Translations under genes and position numbers: made by a program | Shown: positions 55,963-64,000 of the stretch, one piece after another | How the letters are laid out: every line of letters starts with the position of its first letter | Numbering within the stretch: the first letter of the stretch is position 1 | NCBI RefSeq assembly: GCF_030156785.1 | Contig: NZ_JASGLW010000001.1 | Span: forward strand, 124,001-188,000 | DNA: 64,000 bases | Reading direction: 5' to 3' | Source: Methanohalophilus sp. | Lineage (GTDB): Archaea > Halobacteriota > Methanosarcinia > Methanosarcinales > Methanosarcinaceae | The notes under the pieces: model-generated | The model's input: the letters and a program-made list of their open reading frames with translations, nothing else | The model's database searches: none | What the model was told of the DNA's origin: nothing

Positions 55963-57420
55963 TTATCTCCTTATAAGTTGGTTTATTCCATTGATTACTG
56001 CCTCTACGGATGCCTTTATAATATCCGTACGGGCACCTCGTGATGTAACAATTTTTCCGTCTCGTGATAATTTTACACGCACTTCCACAAGTGCATCGGT
56101 ACCTCCAGTAATTGCATCAACATGATATTCTTCAAGCCGGATATCTGCAATTCCAGCAACTGCTTTACTGATGCCTTTTACAACTGCATCTACTGGCCCG
56201 TCTCCGACATCGGCTTCAATGACTTCCTTCCCGTCAACAGTTAGTCTCACAGATGCCGTTGGCATCACTTTGCTTCCGGAAACAATGTTGTATTCTTCAA
56301 GATTTACGCGGGCTTCCGTGTAAATACCAAGAACTGTTTCTGCAATTGCTTGCAGATCTGAATCCGTAACCCTTTTACCATGATCTCCAAGTTCTTTGAT
56401 ACGGAGAAGGATTTCGTTAAGTTGTGTTTTATCAACATCAAGTCCGAGCTCCTTCAGGGCAAGAGTAACTGAGCTCTTTCCTGCATGCTTTCCAAGAACA
56501 ATCTTGCGTTCCCTTCCGATAAGTTCTGGTTTGAGTGGTTCGTAGGTTGAAGTATCAGCAAGCAGACCATGCACATGGATTCCTGCTTCATGTGTAAATG
56601 CATTGCCTCCAACCAATGATTTGTTGATTGCAACCGGTATTCCAGTCAACCTGCTGACAAGGCGGGATGTGCGATATAATTCCTCATGCTTAATTCCGGT
56701 GTCATATTTGTAGAGCCATTCCAGGATCATGACAACTTCTTCAAGAGCGGTGTTTCCGGCTCTTTCTCCGATACCGTTTATTGTGCAGTGTGCTTCTCTG
56801 GCGCCGGCACGCAGTGCAGCAATTGTATTTGCAACCGATAATCCGAAATCGTCGTGGCAATGTACACTGAGGGGGACTTTGCAAAAATCTGCAAGTGCTC
56901 CAAATATCTCAGTTGTTTTTTCCGGTACCAATAAACCAACAGTATCGCAATAACAAGCCCTGTCTGCGCCAGCTTCAATTACTCTTTGGTAGAAACTTTT
57001 TAGGAAATCAAAATCAGCTCTAGAAGCATCTTCTCCGCTAATTTCAACAATAAGACCGTGTTCTTTGGCGTATTCAGTGGTGTTAACAGCCATTTCGATG
57101 ACTTTTTCGCGATCTTTCTTTAATTTTACATTAATGTGAAGGTCCGAAACCGGAGCTACCAGATGAATGGAATCCACGTCGCATTCAAGAGCATAATCTA
57201 CATCCTGCTGCATGATGCGGCAATAGCTACAGATTTCTGCATCCAGTCCTTCAGAGACAACAGCTTTTATAGCTTCACGCTCTCCCTCAGAAGTTATTGC
57301 AGAACCGGCTTCAATTATTGGTATGCCAAGCTCGTCGAGCTTACGAGCGATTGCAAGTTTTTCTTCGGTATTCAGTGCGACTCCGGGTGTTTGTTCACCA
57401 TCTCGGAGTGTAGTATCCAA
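55963..57420 (-). CDS. cimA: (R)-citramalate / 2-isopropylmalate synthase family enzyme
   Basis: Aldolase-type synthase. Next to ilvBHC it most likely makes (R)-citramalate from pyruvate and acetyl-CoA for isoleucine, but isopropylmalate synthase cannot be excluded. Motifs: [13 protein letters not shown] (catalytic Arg, metal Asp), [27 protein letters not shown] and [11 protein letters not shown], and a C-terminal regulatory domain from about 390. TTG 57420 starts exactly at the conserved DTTLRDGEQ, unusually short. The frame is open upstream (ILFENIRF) to a TGA with no ATG, GTG or other TTG, so the true start is unclear. Stop is TAA. Confidence 0.9.
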   Translation of the reverse strand: MDTTLRDGEQTPGVALNTEEKLAIARKLDELGIPIIEAGSAITSEGEREAIKAVVSEGLDAEICSYCRIMQQDVDYALECDVDSIHLVAPVSDLHINVKLKKDREKVIEMAVNTTEYAKEHGLIVEISGEDASRADFDFLKSFYQRVIEAGADRACYCDTVGLLVPEKTTEIFGALADFCKVPLSVHCHDDFGLSVANTIAALRAGAREAHCTINGIGERAGNTALEEVVMILEWLYKYDTGIKHEELYRTSRLVSRLTGIPVAINKSLVGGNAFTHEAGIHVHGLLADTSTYEPLKPELIGRERKIVLGKHAGKSSVTLALKELGLDVDKTQLNEILLRIKELGDHGKRVTDSDLQAIAETVLGIYTEARVNLEEYNIVSGSKVMPTASVRLTVDGKEVIEADVGDGPVDAVVKGISKAVAGIADIRLEEYHVDAITGGTDALVEVRVKLSRDGKIVTSRGARTDIIKASVEAVINGINQLIRR

Positions 57421-57447
57421 AAAGCGTATATTTTCGAATAATATAAT

Positions 57448-57811
57448 CCCTCACGGTAGTTTTGTAGGCGTTGTACAAATATATTTAGATCCCTTTTTTG
57501 GAATGTCAATTTCACTCATGCCTACTGATGATAGGGAATATTGATTGATCTTATTTATAACCCATGCTATTCAAAATATGATAGTAGAAAAAACGTAGCT
57601 GTTTGCTTGCTATTCAGGCAATACGGAGATAGATCCCATATGTGATCCCAATTGAGATATGCTTAGACTCAAAAGTATCAACATCCCTCGACTGAGATCT
57701 AGATCATGATCCAATCTCGAGCAAGATATAATATTTTCTGGATTCCACTCAATATTTAAGTATTTAATATTTGTCTGTTTCAAATATAAATATCACTTCT
57801 CTTCTTCTCTT
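57448..57811. other. Divergent intergenic region, no gene seen
   Basis: AT-rich DNA between cimA (minus) and carA (plus). No supported gene. The repeat-bounded element at 57812-57946 follows it. Confidence 0.5.
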
Positions 57812-57946
57812 GGCTTTGTAGAAATCTTCGCCCTAACTAAAAACACAGTCATACCCTTGTTTTTTGTTGGTAAGCAGTCACAGAAGACTTCTTATAAAAA
57901 TGTAATAACTCATTTGAGGTTAGAGAAAAAGGATTTCTACAGAGCC
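57812..57946. repeat. Inverted-repeat-bounded element, 135 bases
   Basis: GGCTTTGTAGAAATC (57812-57826) and GATTTCTACAGAGCC (57932-57946) are inverted copies with 14 of 15 matches. The interior has no coding frame. This looks like a miniature inverted-repeat element or the joined ends of a lost insertion sequence. No target duplication is visible. Confidence 0.55.
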
Positions 57947-58034
57947 ATAAATTGTATTTTTTACTATTTTATTTTACTCTTTTCTATCGAAATACTTATT
58001 GCTGACCTTTATCATGTATAGGCAGGTTCCGATT

Positions 58035-59129
58035 ATGCATGCAGTTCTTGGATTAGAAGATGGTACAGTTGTCAAGGGCACTGGATTTGGTGCTGAAGGC
58101 ACGGTTTGTGGAGAACTTGTTTTTACAACTCAATACACTGGATATGAAGAAGCTCTTTCCGATCCTTCTTATAAGGGTCAGATTCTCATGTTTACCTATC
58201 CCCTTATAGGAAATTATGGTGTCAGTGAAGAGTGTTTTCAGTCAGATGGTGTCAAAGCAGAAGGTCTTGTGGTCAGGGAAGCCTGCCCCAGCCCATCACA
58301 CCATAGGTCAAAGAAAACAATTTACAAACTTATGGAAGATGAGGGTAAACCCGGAATTTCCGGTGTTGATACTCGGATGCTGACTATTAATAACAGGGAG
58401 CATGGTACAATGCGGGCAGCCCTTATTAATGGGAGTGATGACGGTGATGAAGCTGTCCGTCTTGCCCGGGAAGTCCCTCCGATTTCTGAAATTGACCTAA
58501 TATCCAAAGTGACATGCAAGTCTCCATACCTTGTAAAAGGAAAAGCAGCTACGGAAAAATCAAAAACGGCTGTTCTTGTTGATCTTGGCATGAAGACACA
58601 GATTATTGACAGCCTTGTTGCTAGAGGGATCAATGTACAGGTTGTACCAGCTTCAACATCTGTTAATGAGATTGCCGGTTATGAACCGGATCTACTATTT
58701 TTCTCCAATGGTCCAGGAGATCCACAGAATGCTACAGATGCCATCAAGGCAGTCAAAGAATTCTGTTCTGAGCTTCCAATTGCAGGTATATGCCTTGGCC
58801 ATCAGGTAATTTCCATCGCTCTTGGAGCGGATACCTATAAAATGAAATTTGGTCATAGGGGTGGAAACCAGCCTGTGAAGGATCTTTCTACATCTATTGT
58901 GCACATTACATCTCAGAACCATGGTTTTGCCGTGAGTGCGGATTCACTTGAAAACACTGATCTCATAATTACGGAACTCAATACCAATGACAATACAGTG
59001 GAAGGTGTGGCTCACCGTGATCTGGATGTTCTCAGTGTCCAGTATCATCCGGACGCGCACCCCGGTCCGCTTGATACCGAGAAGCTGTTCTTTGACAGGG
59101 TTAACAGAATGATGGGGGGCGAGAACTAA
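58035..59129 (+). CDS. carA: Carbamoyl-phosphate synthase small subunit
   Basis: Glutaminase subunit that provides ammonia for carbamoyl phosphate, used in arginine and pyrimidine synthesis. N-terminal [18 protein letters not shown]; glutaminase triad in [13 protein letters not shown] (nucleophile Cys) and [10 protein letters not shown] (His, then a Pro-Gly in place of the more common PEA). About 364 residues. ATG 58035 follows GGCAGGTT; starts at 57999 and 58014 are less likely. Overlaps carB by one base (TAATG). Stop is TAA. Confidence 0.95.
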   Translation: MHAVLGLEDGTVVKGTGFGAEGTVCGELVFTTQYTGYEEALSDPSYKGQILMFTYPLIGNYGVSEECFQSDGVKAEGLVVREACPSPSHHRSKKTIYKLMEDEGKPGISGVDTRMLTINNREHGTMRAALINGSDDGDEAVRLAREVPPISEIDLISKVTCKSPYLVKGKAATEKSKTAVLVDLGMKTQIIDSLVARGINVQVVPASTSVNEIAGYEPDLLFFSNGPGDPQNATDAIKAVKEFCSELPIAGICLGHQVISIALGADTYKMKFGHRGGNQPVKDLSTSIVHITSQNHGFAVSADSLENTDLIITELNTNDNTVEGVAHRDLDVLSVQYHPDAHPGPLDTEKLFFDRVNRMMGGEN

Positions 59130-62100
59130 TGCCAATCAAGGAAGGAATCCATAAGATTATGCTTATCGGCTCCGGCCCTATTATGATTGGGCAGGCTGCA
59201 GAATTCGATTTCTCAGGAAGCCAGGCATGCAGGTCCCTTCGTGAAGAAGGCATTGAGGTTGTTCTCGTAAACTCTAATCCTGCTACCATCATGACGGATC
59301 CCGAAATTGCAGATGCTGTTTATATCGAACCCCTTGATGCTGAAATAATTGCAGGTATAATTGAAAAGGAGCGTCCTGATGGTATTATTGCAGGGCTTGG
59401 CGGACAAACCGGTTTGAATGTTACCAGTGAGCTGGCAGAGCGTGGTATACTCGATAAGTATGGTGTGCAGTTGCTCGGAACTTCCCTTGAAGCTATTGAG
59501 AACACTGAGGACAGAGAGCTATTTAAGGCAACAATGGAACAAATAGGCGAGAAAGTTCCCCGCAGTAAAGCCATTTCATCGTTGAAGGAAGCTGAAGAGC
59601 TTATCGATGAACTTGGTCTTCCACTTATTGTCAGGCCTGCATATACTCTTGGTGGAGCAGGTGGCGGAATTGCTCATACACGTGAAGAACTCCTTGAAAT
59701 AGTGGAGCGTGGTATTCGCCGAAGCCGCATTAATCAGGTTCTCATTGAGGAAAGTGTGCTTGGATGGAAGGAGTTTGAGTATGAAGTAATGCGTGACTCA
59801 AATGATACCTGTATCGTAATCTGTAACATGGAAAACCTTGATCCGATGGGTGTCCATACCGGTGAATCCATGGTGGTTACCCCCTCTCAGACTCTCAATG
59901 ATGAAGAACATCAGATGCTACGTACGGCGGCTATCAAAATCATAAGGGAACTTGGCATTGAAGGCGGCTGTAACATCCAGTTTGCTGTAAAGGATGGTGA
60001 CTACAGGGTAGTTGAAGTTAACCCGCGGGTATCCAGATCGTCGGCTCTTGCATCAAAGGCAACGGGTTATCCGATTGCAAGGGTAACTGCAAAGATTGCT
60101 GTCGGCATGACTCTTGATGAGATTTCCAATGATGTTACAAAGAAAACACCTGCATCATTTGAACCTACTATTGACTACGTAGTGACAAAAATTCCACGCT
60201 GGCCATTTGACAAGTTTGTGACTGCTGACAAGACACTTACTACCTCCATGAAGAGCACAGGGGAAGTAATGGCTATCGGAAGGACTATTGAAGAATCTCT
60301 TCTCAAAGCGGTACGATCTCTTGAAAATGGCATGGTTCTCGGGGCAGGCGAGTGGGATGATTCCGAGATAGTAACTTTACTTAAGACTCCTACAAGTGAG
60401 CGTCTCTATGTCATTTATCATGCGCTGCAGAAGGGATATTCCATTTCAAAAATATCCACACTAACAGGCATTGATCCTTTCTTCATTGAAAAAATAGATA
60501 ATATAGTGAAAATTGAGAAAAGACTTACAAGTTCTCTTTTTGTTGCTGGTGCGGTGGATTCAGAACTGCTCAGGGCTGCAAAACAGATGGGATTAACTGA
60601 CGCCCGTATTGCGGAACTTACATCCAGAACGCGTGAAGAAATTAATGATATTAGAAGGGAAGCAGGAATCATACCAACTTACAAGATGGTAGACACCTGT
60701 GCTGCTGAGTTTGCTGCTGAAACTCCCTACTATTATTCATGCTATGAAACCATGTGTGAATGTAATCCCTCTGACAGGAAGAAAATCCTGATCCTCGGTG
60801 CTGGTCCTATTCGCATCGGACAGGGTATTGAGTTTGATTACTGTACCGTACATGCTGTTCGGGCAATCAGAGAAGAGGGAATTGAGACACATATCATCAA
60901 TAATAACCCGGAAACTGTGTCCACTGACTATGATACATCCGACAAGTTATTCTTTGAACCACTCACCCTTGAGGATGTGATGAACGTCATAGAGCGTGAA
61001 AAACCAGACGGTGTATTGGTTCAGTTTGGAGGACAAACCTCCGTAAATCTTGCTCTTCCGCTTAAAAAGGAGCTCGATCGCCGCACCGATCTTCCCACAA
61101 AGATTCTCGGAACATCCCCCGAAAGCATGGATATTGCAGAGAACAGGGAGAAATTTAATCAGATGCTTCAGGAAATGGGCATAAACCAGCCTGAAGCCGG
61201 TTATGCAACATCTGAAGACGGGGCAATTGAAGTTGCAAACAGGATTGGATATCCTGTACTTGTAAGACCATCGTATGTGCTTGGTGGCAGAGCAATGGAG
61301 ATTGTCTATGACGATTCAGATCTCCAGCGTTATATGAAGGAAGCTGTGCGTGTTTCCCCGGAGCATCCTATTTTAATTGATGACTTCCTTGAAGGCGCAA
61401 TTGAAATAGATGTTGATGCAGTTTCGGATGGCAAGAATGTCCTGATTGGTGCTATTATGGAGCACATAGAAGAAGCAGGTGTGCATTCCGGTGATTCTGC
61501 CTGTGTGATTCCACCTTATGATCTATCCGAAGATATTCTTGAAATTGTCAGAGATTATACACGTAAGATTGCACTTGCCCTTGAAGTTAAAGGACTTATT
61601 AACCTCCAGATGGCAACCAAGGACGGCAAGGTCTATGTGCTTGAAGCCAACCCGAGATCAAGCCGTACAATCCCGTTTGTATCAAAGGCTTCGGGTCTTC
61701 CTCTTGCAAAGATTGCAGCACAGGTTATTATCGGGCATTCTCTTGAAGACCTTGGATATATTCAGGAGAAAGAGCCATCACTTGATTATTATTCTGTCAA
61801 GGAGGTCTTACTTCCGTTTGACAAATTGCCGGGTGCGGACCCTGTACTGGGTCCTGAGATGAAGAGCACAGGAGAGGTAATGGGAATTGATTACAATTTC
61901 GGTCGTGCATTCTTCAAAGCACAACTAAGTGCTGATAACCTACTTCCGTTGACAGGTACGGTATTCATGTCCATAAGAGATGAAGACAAGGAACTGAGCG
62001 TAGAAGTTGCCCGAAAGCTTCAGGAAGCAGGATTGAATCTCATGGGTACCAAAGCCACTGCCAAATATCTTGCAGATAAGGGTGTTGTTATGGAAGCAGT

Positions 62101-62368
62101 ACAAAAGGTACATGAAGGTAGTCCAAACGTTATTGACATGTTGCGCCGTGGGGATGTGGCTTTGATTATCAACACCCCGACATCTAGGCAATCACGCAGG
62201 GATGGATATTACATTCGTCGTTCAGCAGTGGATTATCAAGTGCCCTACATAACCACGATCCAGGCTGCAAAAGCGGCGGTTGAAGCAATCACTTCAATGA
62301 AGAGTAGTGATAGGATAACTATAAAATCCATCAATGAGTACCATAAAGAAGTACTCCGGCAGGAATAA
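59129..62368 (+). CDS. carB: Carbamoyl-phosphate synthase large subunit
   Basis: Makes carbamoyl phosphate from bicarbonate, ammonia and two ATP. Two homologous ATP-grasp halves: [20 protein letters not shown] and [20 protein letters not shown] open each half, with [20 protein letters not shown] and [20 protein letters not shown] in the ATP sites. The C-terminal MGS-like allosteric domain starts near 935. 1079 residues, full length and undivided. Stop is TAA. Confidence 0.97.
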   Translation: MPIKEGIHKIMLIGSGPIMIGQAAEFDFSGSQACRSLREEGIEVVLVNSNPATIMTDPEIADAVYIEPLDAEIIAGIIEKERPDGIIAGLGGQTGLNVTSELAERGILDKYGVQLLGTSLEAIENTEDRELFKATMEQIGEKVPRSKAISSLKEAEELIDELGLPLIVRPAYTLGGAGGGIAHTREELLEIVERGIRRSRINQVLIEESVLGWKEFEYEVMRDSNDTCIVICNMENLDPMGVHTGESMVVTPSQTLNDEEHQMLRTAAIKIIRELGIEGGCNIQFAVKDGDYRVVEVNPRVSRSSALASKATGYPIARVTAKIAVGMTLDEISNDVTKKTPASFEPTIDYVVTKIPRWPFDKFVTADKTLTTSMKSTGEVMAIGRTIEESLLKAVRSLENGMVLGAGEWDDSEIVTLLKTPTSERLYVIYHALQKGYSISKISTLTGIDPFFIEKIDNIVKIEKRLTSSLFVAGAVDSELLRAAKQMGLTDARIAELTSRTREEINDIRREAGIIPTYKMVDTCAAEFAAETPYYYSCYETMCECNPSDRKKILILGAGPIRIGQGIEFDYCTVHAVRAIREEGIETHIINNNPETVSTDYDTSDKLFFEPLTLEDVMNVIEREKPDGVLVQFGGQTSVNLALPLKKELDRRTDLPTKILGTSPESMDIAENREKFNQMLQEMGINQPEAGYATSEDGAIEVANRIGYPVLVRPSYVLGGRAMEIVYDDSDLQRYMKEAVRVSPEHPILIDDFLEGAIEIDVDAVSDGKNVLIGAIMEHIEEAGVHSGDSACVIPPYDLSEDILEIVRDYTRKIALALEVKGLINLQMATKDGKVYVLEANPRSSRTIPFVSKASGLPLAKIAAQVIIGHSLEDLGYIQEKEPSLDYYSVKEVLLPFDKLPGADPVLGPEMKSTGEVMGIDYNFGRAFFKAQLSADNLLPLTGTVFMSIRDEDKELSVEVARKLQEAGLNLMGTKATAKYLADKGVVMEAVQKVHEGSPNVIDMLRRGDVALIINTPTSRQSRRDGYYIRRSAVDYQVPYITTIQAAKAAVEAITSMKSSDRITIKSINEYHKEVLRQE

Positions 62369-62415
62369 GATCCTGCTGTAATTTTTATTTATTTTATCTA
62401 CCAGAGGACGCAAAT

Positions 62416-63600
62416 ATGGTAAAGAAAGCTGTACTAGCATATTCCGGAGGATTGGATACCTCCATTTGTATCCCCATTCTTAAGGAAAAATATCACTGTG
62501 ATGAAGTTATCACTGTAGCGGTTGATGTTGGTCAACCTGCAGAGGACGTAAAACAGGCTGAGGATAAAGCAAAGAAAATCAGTGATAAGCATTATACCAT
62601 TGATGCTCGTGAGGAATTTGTTAACGATTATCTTTTCCCCCTCATCAAGGCAAATGGTGACTATGAAGGCTATGTGATGGGTACATCCATTGCAAGGCCA
62701 CTTATTGCCCGTAAAGTTGTAGAGGTTGCTGAGAAAGAAGGGGCAAATGTCCTTGCACATGGTTGTACAGGTAAAGGTAATGACCAGCTTCGTTTTGAAG
62801 CCATATTCAGGTTAACTGATATGGAAGTCATTGCTCCTATGCGTGAGATGAACCTTACTCGTGAATGGGAAATCAACTATGCTAAAGAGCATAATATTCC
62901 AGTAACTGTAACCACCAAAAAGCCATGGAGTATCGACGAGAATCTCTGGAGCAGGAGTATTGAAGGTGGGAAACTTGAAGATCCGGGTTATATTCCACCT
63001 GAGGAAATCTACAAGTGGACGGTTGATCCTGCATTGGCTCCTGATGCCCAGTTGATTGAAATTGGTTTTGAGGATGGTGTTCCAGTATCCCTTGACGGGG
63101 AACTTATGGGCGGGGTTGAACTAATTGAAAGACTTAACCACATTGCTGGAGGCCATGGCGTAGGACGCACTGATATGATTGAGGACAGGATTCTCGGCCT
63201 GAAGGCACGTGAGAATTACGAGCATCCGGCAGCAACAGTGTTGCTTACGGCTCACAGAGACCTAGAAAAACTTGTACTCACCAGATCCGAATTGAAGTTC
63301 AAAGCTCATGTTGATTCCGAATGGTCAGAGCTCGCATACTATGGTCTTGTGGATGAACCTCTTTTTGATGATCTCAACGCGTTCATTGATAACACACAGC
63401 AGAGAGTTACTGGAACCGTCACCCTGAAGCTTTTCAAAGGGAATGCATACGTTGTGGCCCGTACTTCTCCCTTCGCCCTCTATTCGGAAGAACTTGTTTC
63501 CTTTGATAGCCAGTCCATCAACCAGCAGGATGCTGAAGGGTATGCAAAGTACCATGGCTTCCAGGCAAGATATTATCGCAGGTTTATTTCAGGGGAGTAA
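62416..63600 (+). CDS. argG: Argininosuccinate synthase
   Basis: ATP-dependent joining of citrulline and aspartate in arginine synthesis. ATP loop [15 protein letters not shown], then [26 protein letters not shown] and [14 protein letters not shown]. 394 residues. GAGGA stands before ATG 62416. It lies 47 bases behind carB, whose product also feeds arginine synthesis, so co-regulation is likely. Stop is TAA. Confidence 0.97.
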   Translation: MVKKAVLAYSGGLDTSICIPILKEKYHCDEVITVAVDVGQPAEDVKQAEDKAKKISDKHYTIDAREEFVNDYLFPLIKANGDYEGYVMGTSIARPLIARKVVEVAEKEGANVLAHGCTGKGNDQLRFEAIFRLTDMEVIAPMREMNLTREWEINYAKEHNIPVTVTTKKPWSIDENLWSRSIEGGKLEDPGYIPPEEIYKWTVDPALAPDAQLIEIGFEDGVPVSLDGELMGGVELIERLNHIAGGHGVGRTDMIEDRILGLKARENYEHPAATVLLTAHRDLEKLVLTRSELKFKAHVDSEWSELAYYGLVDEPLFDDLNAFIDNTQQRVTGTVTLKLFKGNAYVVARTSPFALYSEELVSFDSQSINQQDAEGYAKYHGFQARYYRRFISGE

Positions 63601-63625
63601 TTCCCCTCTACTTTCTTTTTTATTT
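63591..63625 (+). terminator. Terminator after argG
   Basis: AGGGGA-GTAAT-TCCCCT overlaps the argG stop codon and is followed by a pyrimidine-rich tract with TTCTTTTTT. Confidence 0.6.
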
Positions 63626-63818
63626 GTTTACGCCAGCTTGTTCAGGTGAAGCCATCTTCCGGGCATTGTTACGAAAATAGGACCATTATACAATAGATGG
63701 CTTTTCAATATAGTGTATCCCAATGATTGTAATTGCTGCAGTTCCCATGCCAGATCAGGTTGCATAGGCGATAGCACAGATTTCAAGAAAATAATGAAAA
63801 CCTGTGAAATAAAGGAGT

Positions 63819-63834
63819 TTCCGGATCACCGGAA
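63819..63834 (-). terminator. Hairpin after the last minus-strand gene
   Basis: TTCCGG-ATCA-CCGGAA, 12 bases beyond the stop codon of the membrane protein gene at the window end; on the minus strand it is followed by CTCCTTTATTT. Confidence 0.45.
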
Positions 63835-63846
63835 CTTTCCCTTACT

Positions 63847-64000
63847 TCAAAAGAGGCTGGCATAAGTTGCAAATCTGAGGAAGGCCATCAGGGCAATAGA
63901 CACTGTAAGAGTGGCAATGAATGCACCGATGACATCAACATTAAGCCCCATGGTTTTCCATTCAAGGATGTTGTCTTCGTCGTCCATCATAGCCCCTTCG
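63847..64000 (-). CDS. Membrane protein, C-terminal part
   Basis: The frame enters from beyond the window and ends with TGA at 63847-63849. The visible end reads EGAMMDDEDNILEWKTMGLN, then a membrane helix (VIGAFIATLTVSIALMAFL) and RFATYASLF. Too little is present to name the protein. It is convergent with argG. Confidence 0.6.
   Translation of the reverse strand, partial: EGAMMDDEDNILEWKTMGLNVDVIGAFIATLTVSIALMAFLRFATYASLF

Overview
The window is chromosomal DNA of a methanogenic archaeon, most likely a methylotrophic member of the Methanosarcinaceae (the Methanohalophilus / Methanococcoides / Methanolobus side). The evidence is archaeal information-processing genes (TBP, Rpb3-like RpoD with two Fe-S motifs, RpoL, Csl4, RNase P protein 4, SRP RNA, Dph2) together with methanogen markers: SepCysS for tRNA-dependent cysteine synthesis, CofD for F420, the DUF531, DUF1699, DUF2551 and DUF166 families, and a stand-alone NrpR regulatory domain. 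The genus cannot be fixed from the sequence alone.

Layout. 1-6.9 kb: end of pheS, DUF531 and a GNAT gene on the minus strand, then hpt-dph2-METTL5-like methylase-csl4-rpoL-SepCysS. 6.9-15 kb: tRNA-Gly, tRNA-Ile, tRNA-Ala and tRNA-Ser, a transcription regulator, cupin phosphoglucose isomerase, NrpR-domain protein, RecJ-like exonuclease with a PD-(D/E)XK protein, YjbQ, RNase P protein 4 and SRP RNA. 15-25.4 kb: a chromosome-maintenance block, mre11-rad50-(coiled-coil unknown)-smc-scpA-scpB. 25.4-29 kb: TBP, AglJ-type glycosyltransferase, ThiC and a peptidyl-prolyl isomerase. 29.3-32 kb: a five-gene, cysteine-rich operon of unknown function. 32-38.7 kb: HIT protein, histidine kinase and a kinase remnant, radical SAM protein, DUF2551, prenyltransferase and amidohydrolase. 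38.9-41.4 kb: rps13-rps4-rps11-rpoD followed by tRNA-Leu. 41.9-49 kb: RecA-like ATPase, YhbY, DUF190-CrcB-CrcB-MoaD, tRNA-Pro, universal stress protein, UbiX with an LpdD-like partner, HD hydrolase, CofD and a secreted protein. 49.4-64 kb: TopA, then branched-chain amino-acid synthesis (cimA-ilvB-ilvH-ilvC-nitroreductase, minus strand), carAB, argG and the end of a membrane protein.

The most striking signal concerns the genetic code. Among about 69 protein genes whose stop codon I could read, about 40 end in TAA and about 29 in TGA, and none clearly needs TAG. TAG instead appears inside reading frames. In a METTL5-like methylase (4335-4337) it lies between motif I and the catalytic NPPF motif. 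In a secreted protein (48835-48837) it is followed by 23 more sensible codons. In a CrcB fluoride channel (43308-43310) the next 6 codons complete the usual hydrophobic C-terminus. A fourth, weaker case is at the 5' end of a GNAT gene. This is what is expected if TAG is read as pyrrolysine throughout the proteome, not only in methylamine methyltransferases. The pyl genes are not in this window, so the decoding itself is inference.

Other points worth a second look are two genes with well-placed Shine-Dalgarno sites in front of ATT codons (DUF166 and possibly csl4), the uncharacterised 29.4-32.0 kb operon, the gene of unknown function between rad50 and smc, remnants of histidine kinases, and two short elements bounded by TGTAGAAA-type inverted repeats.
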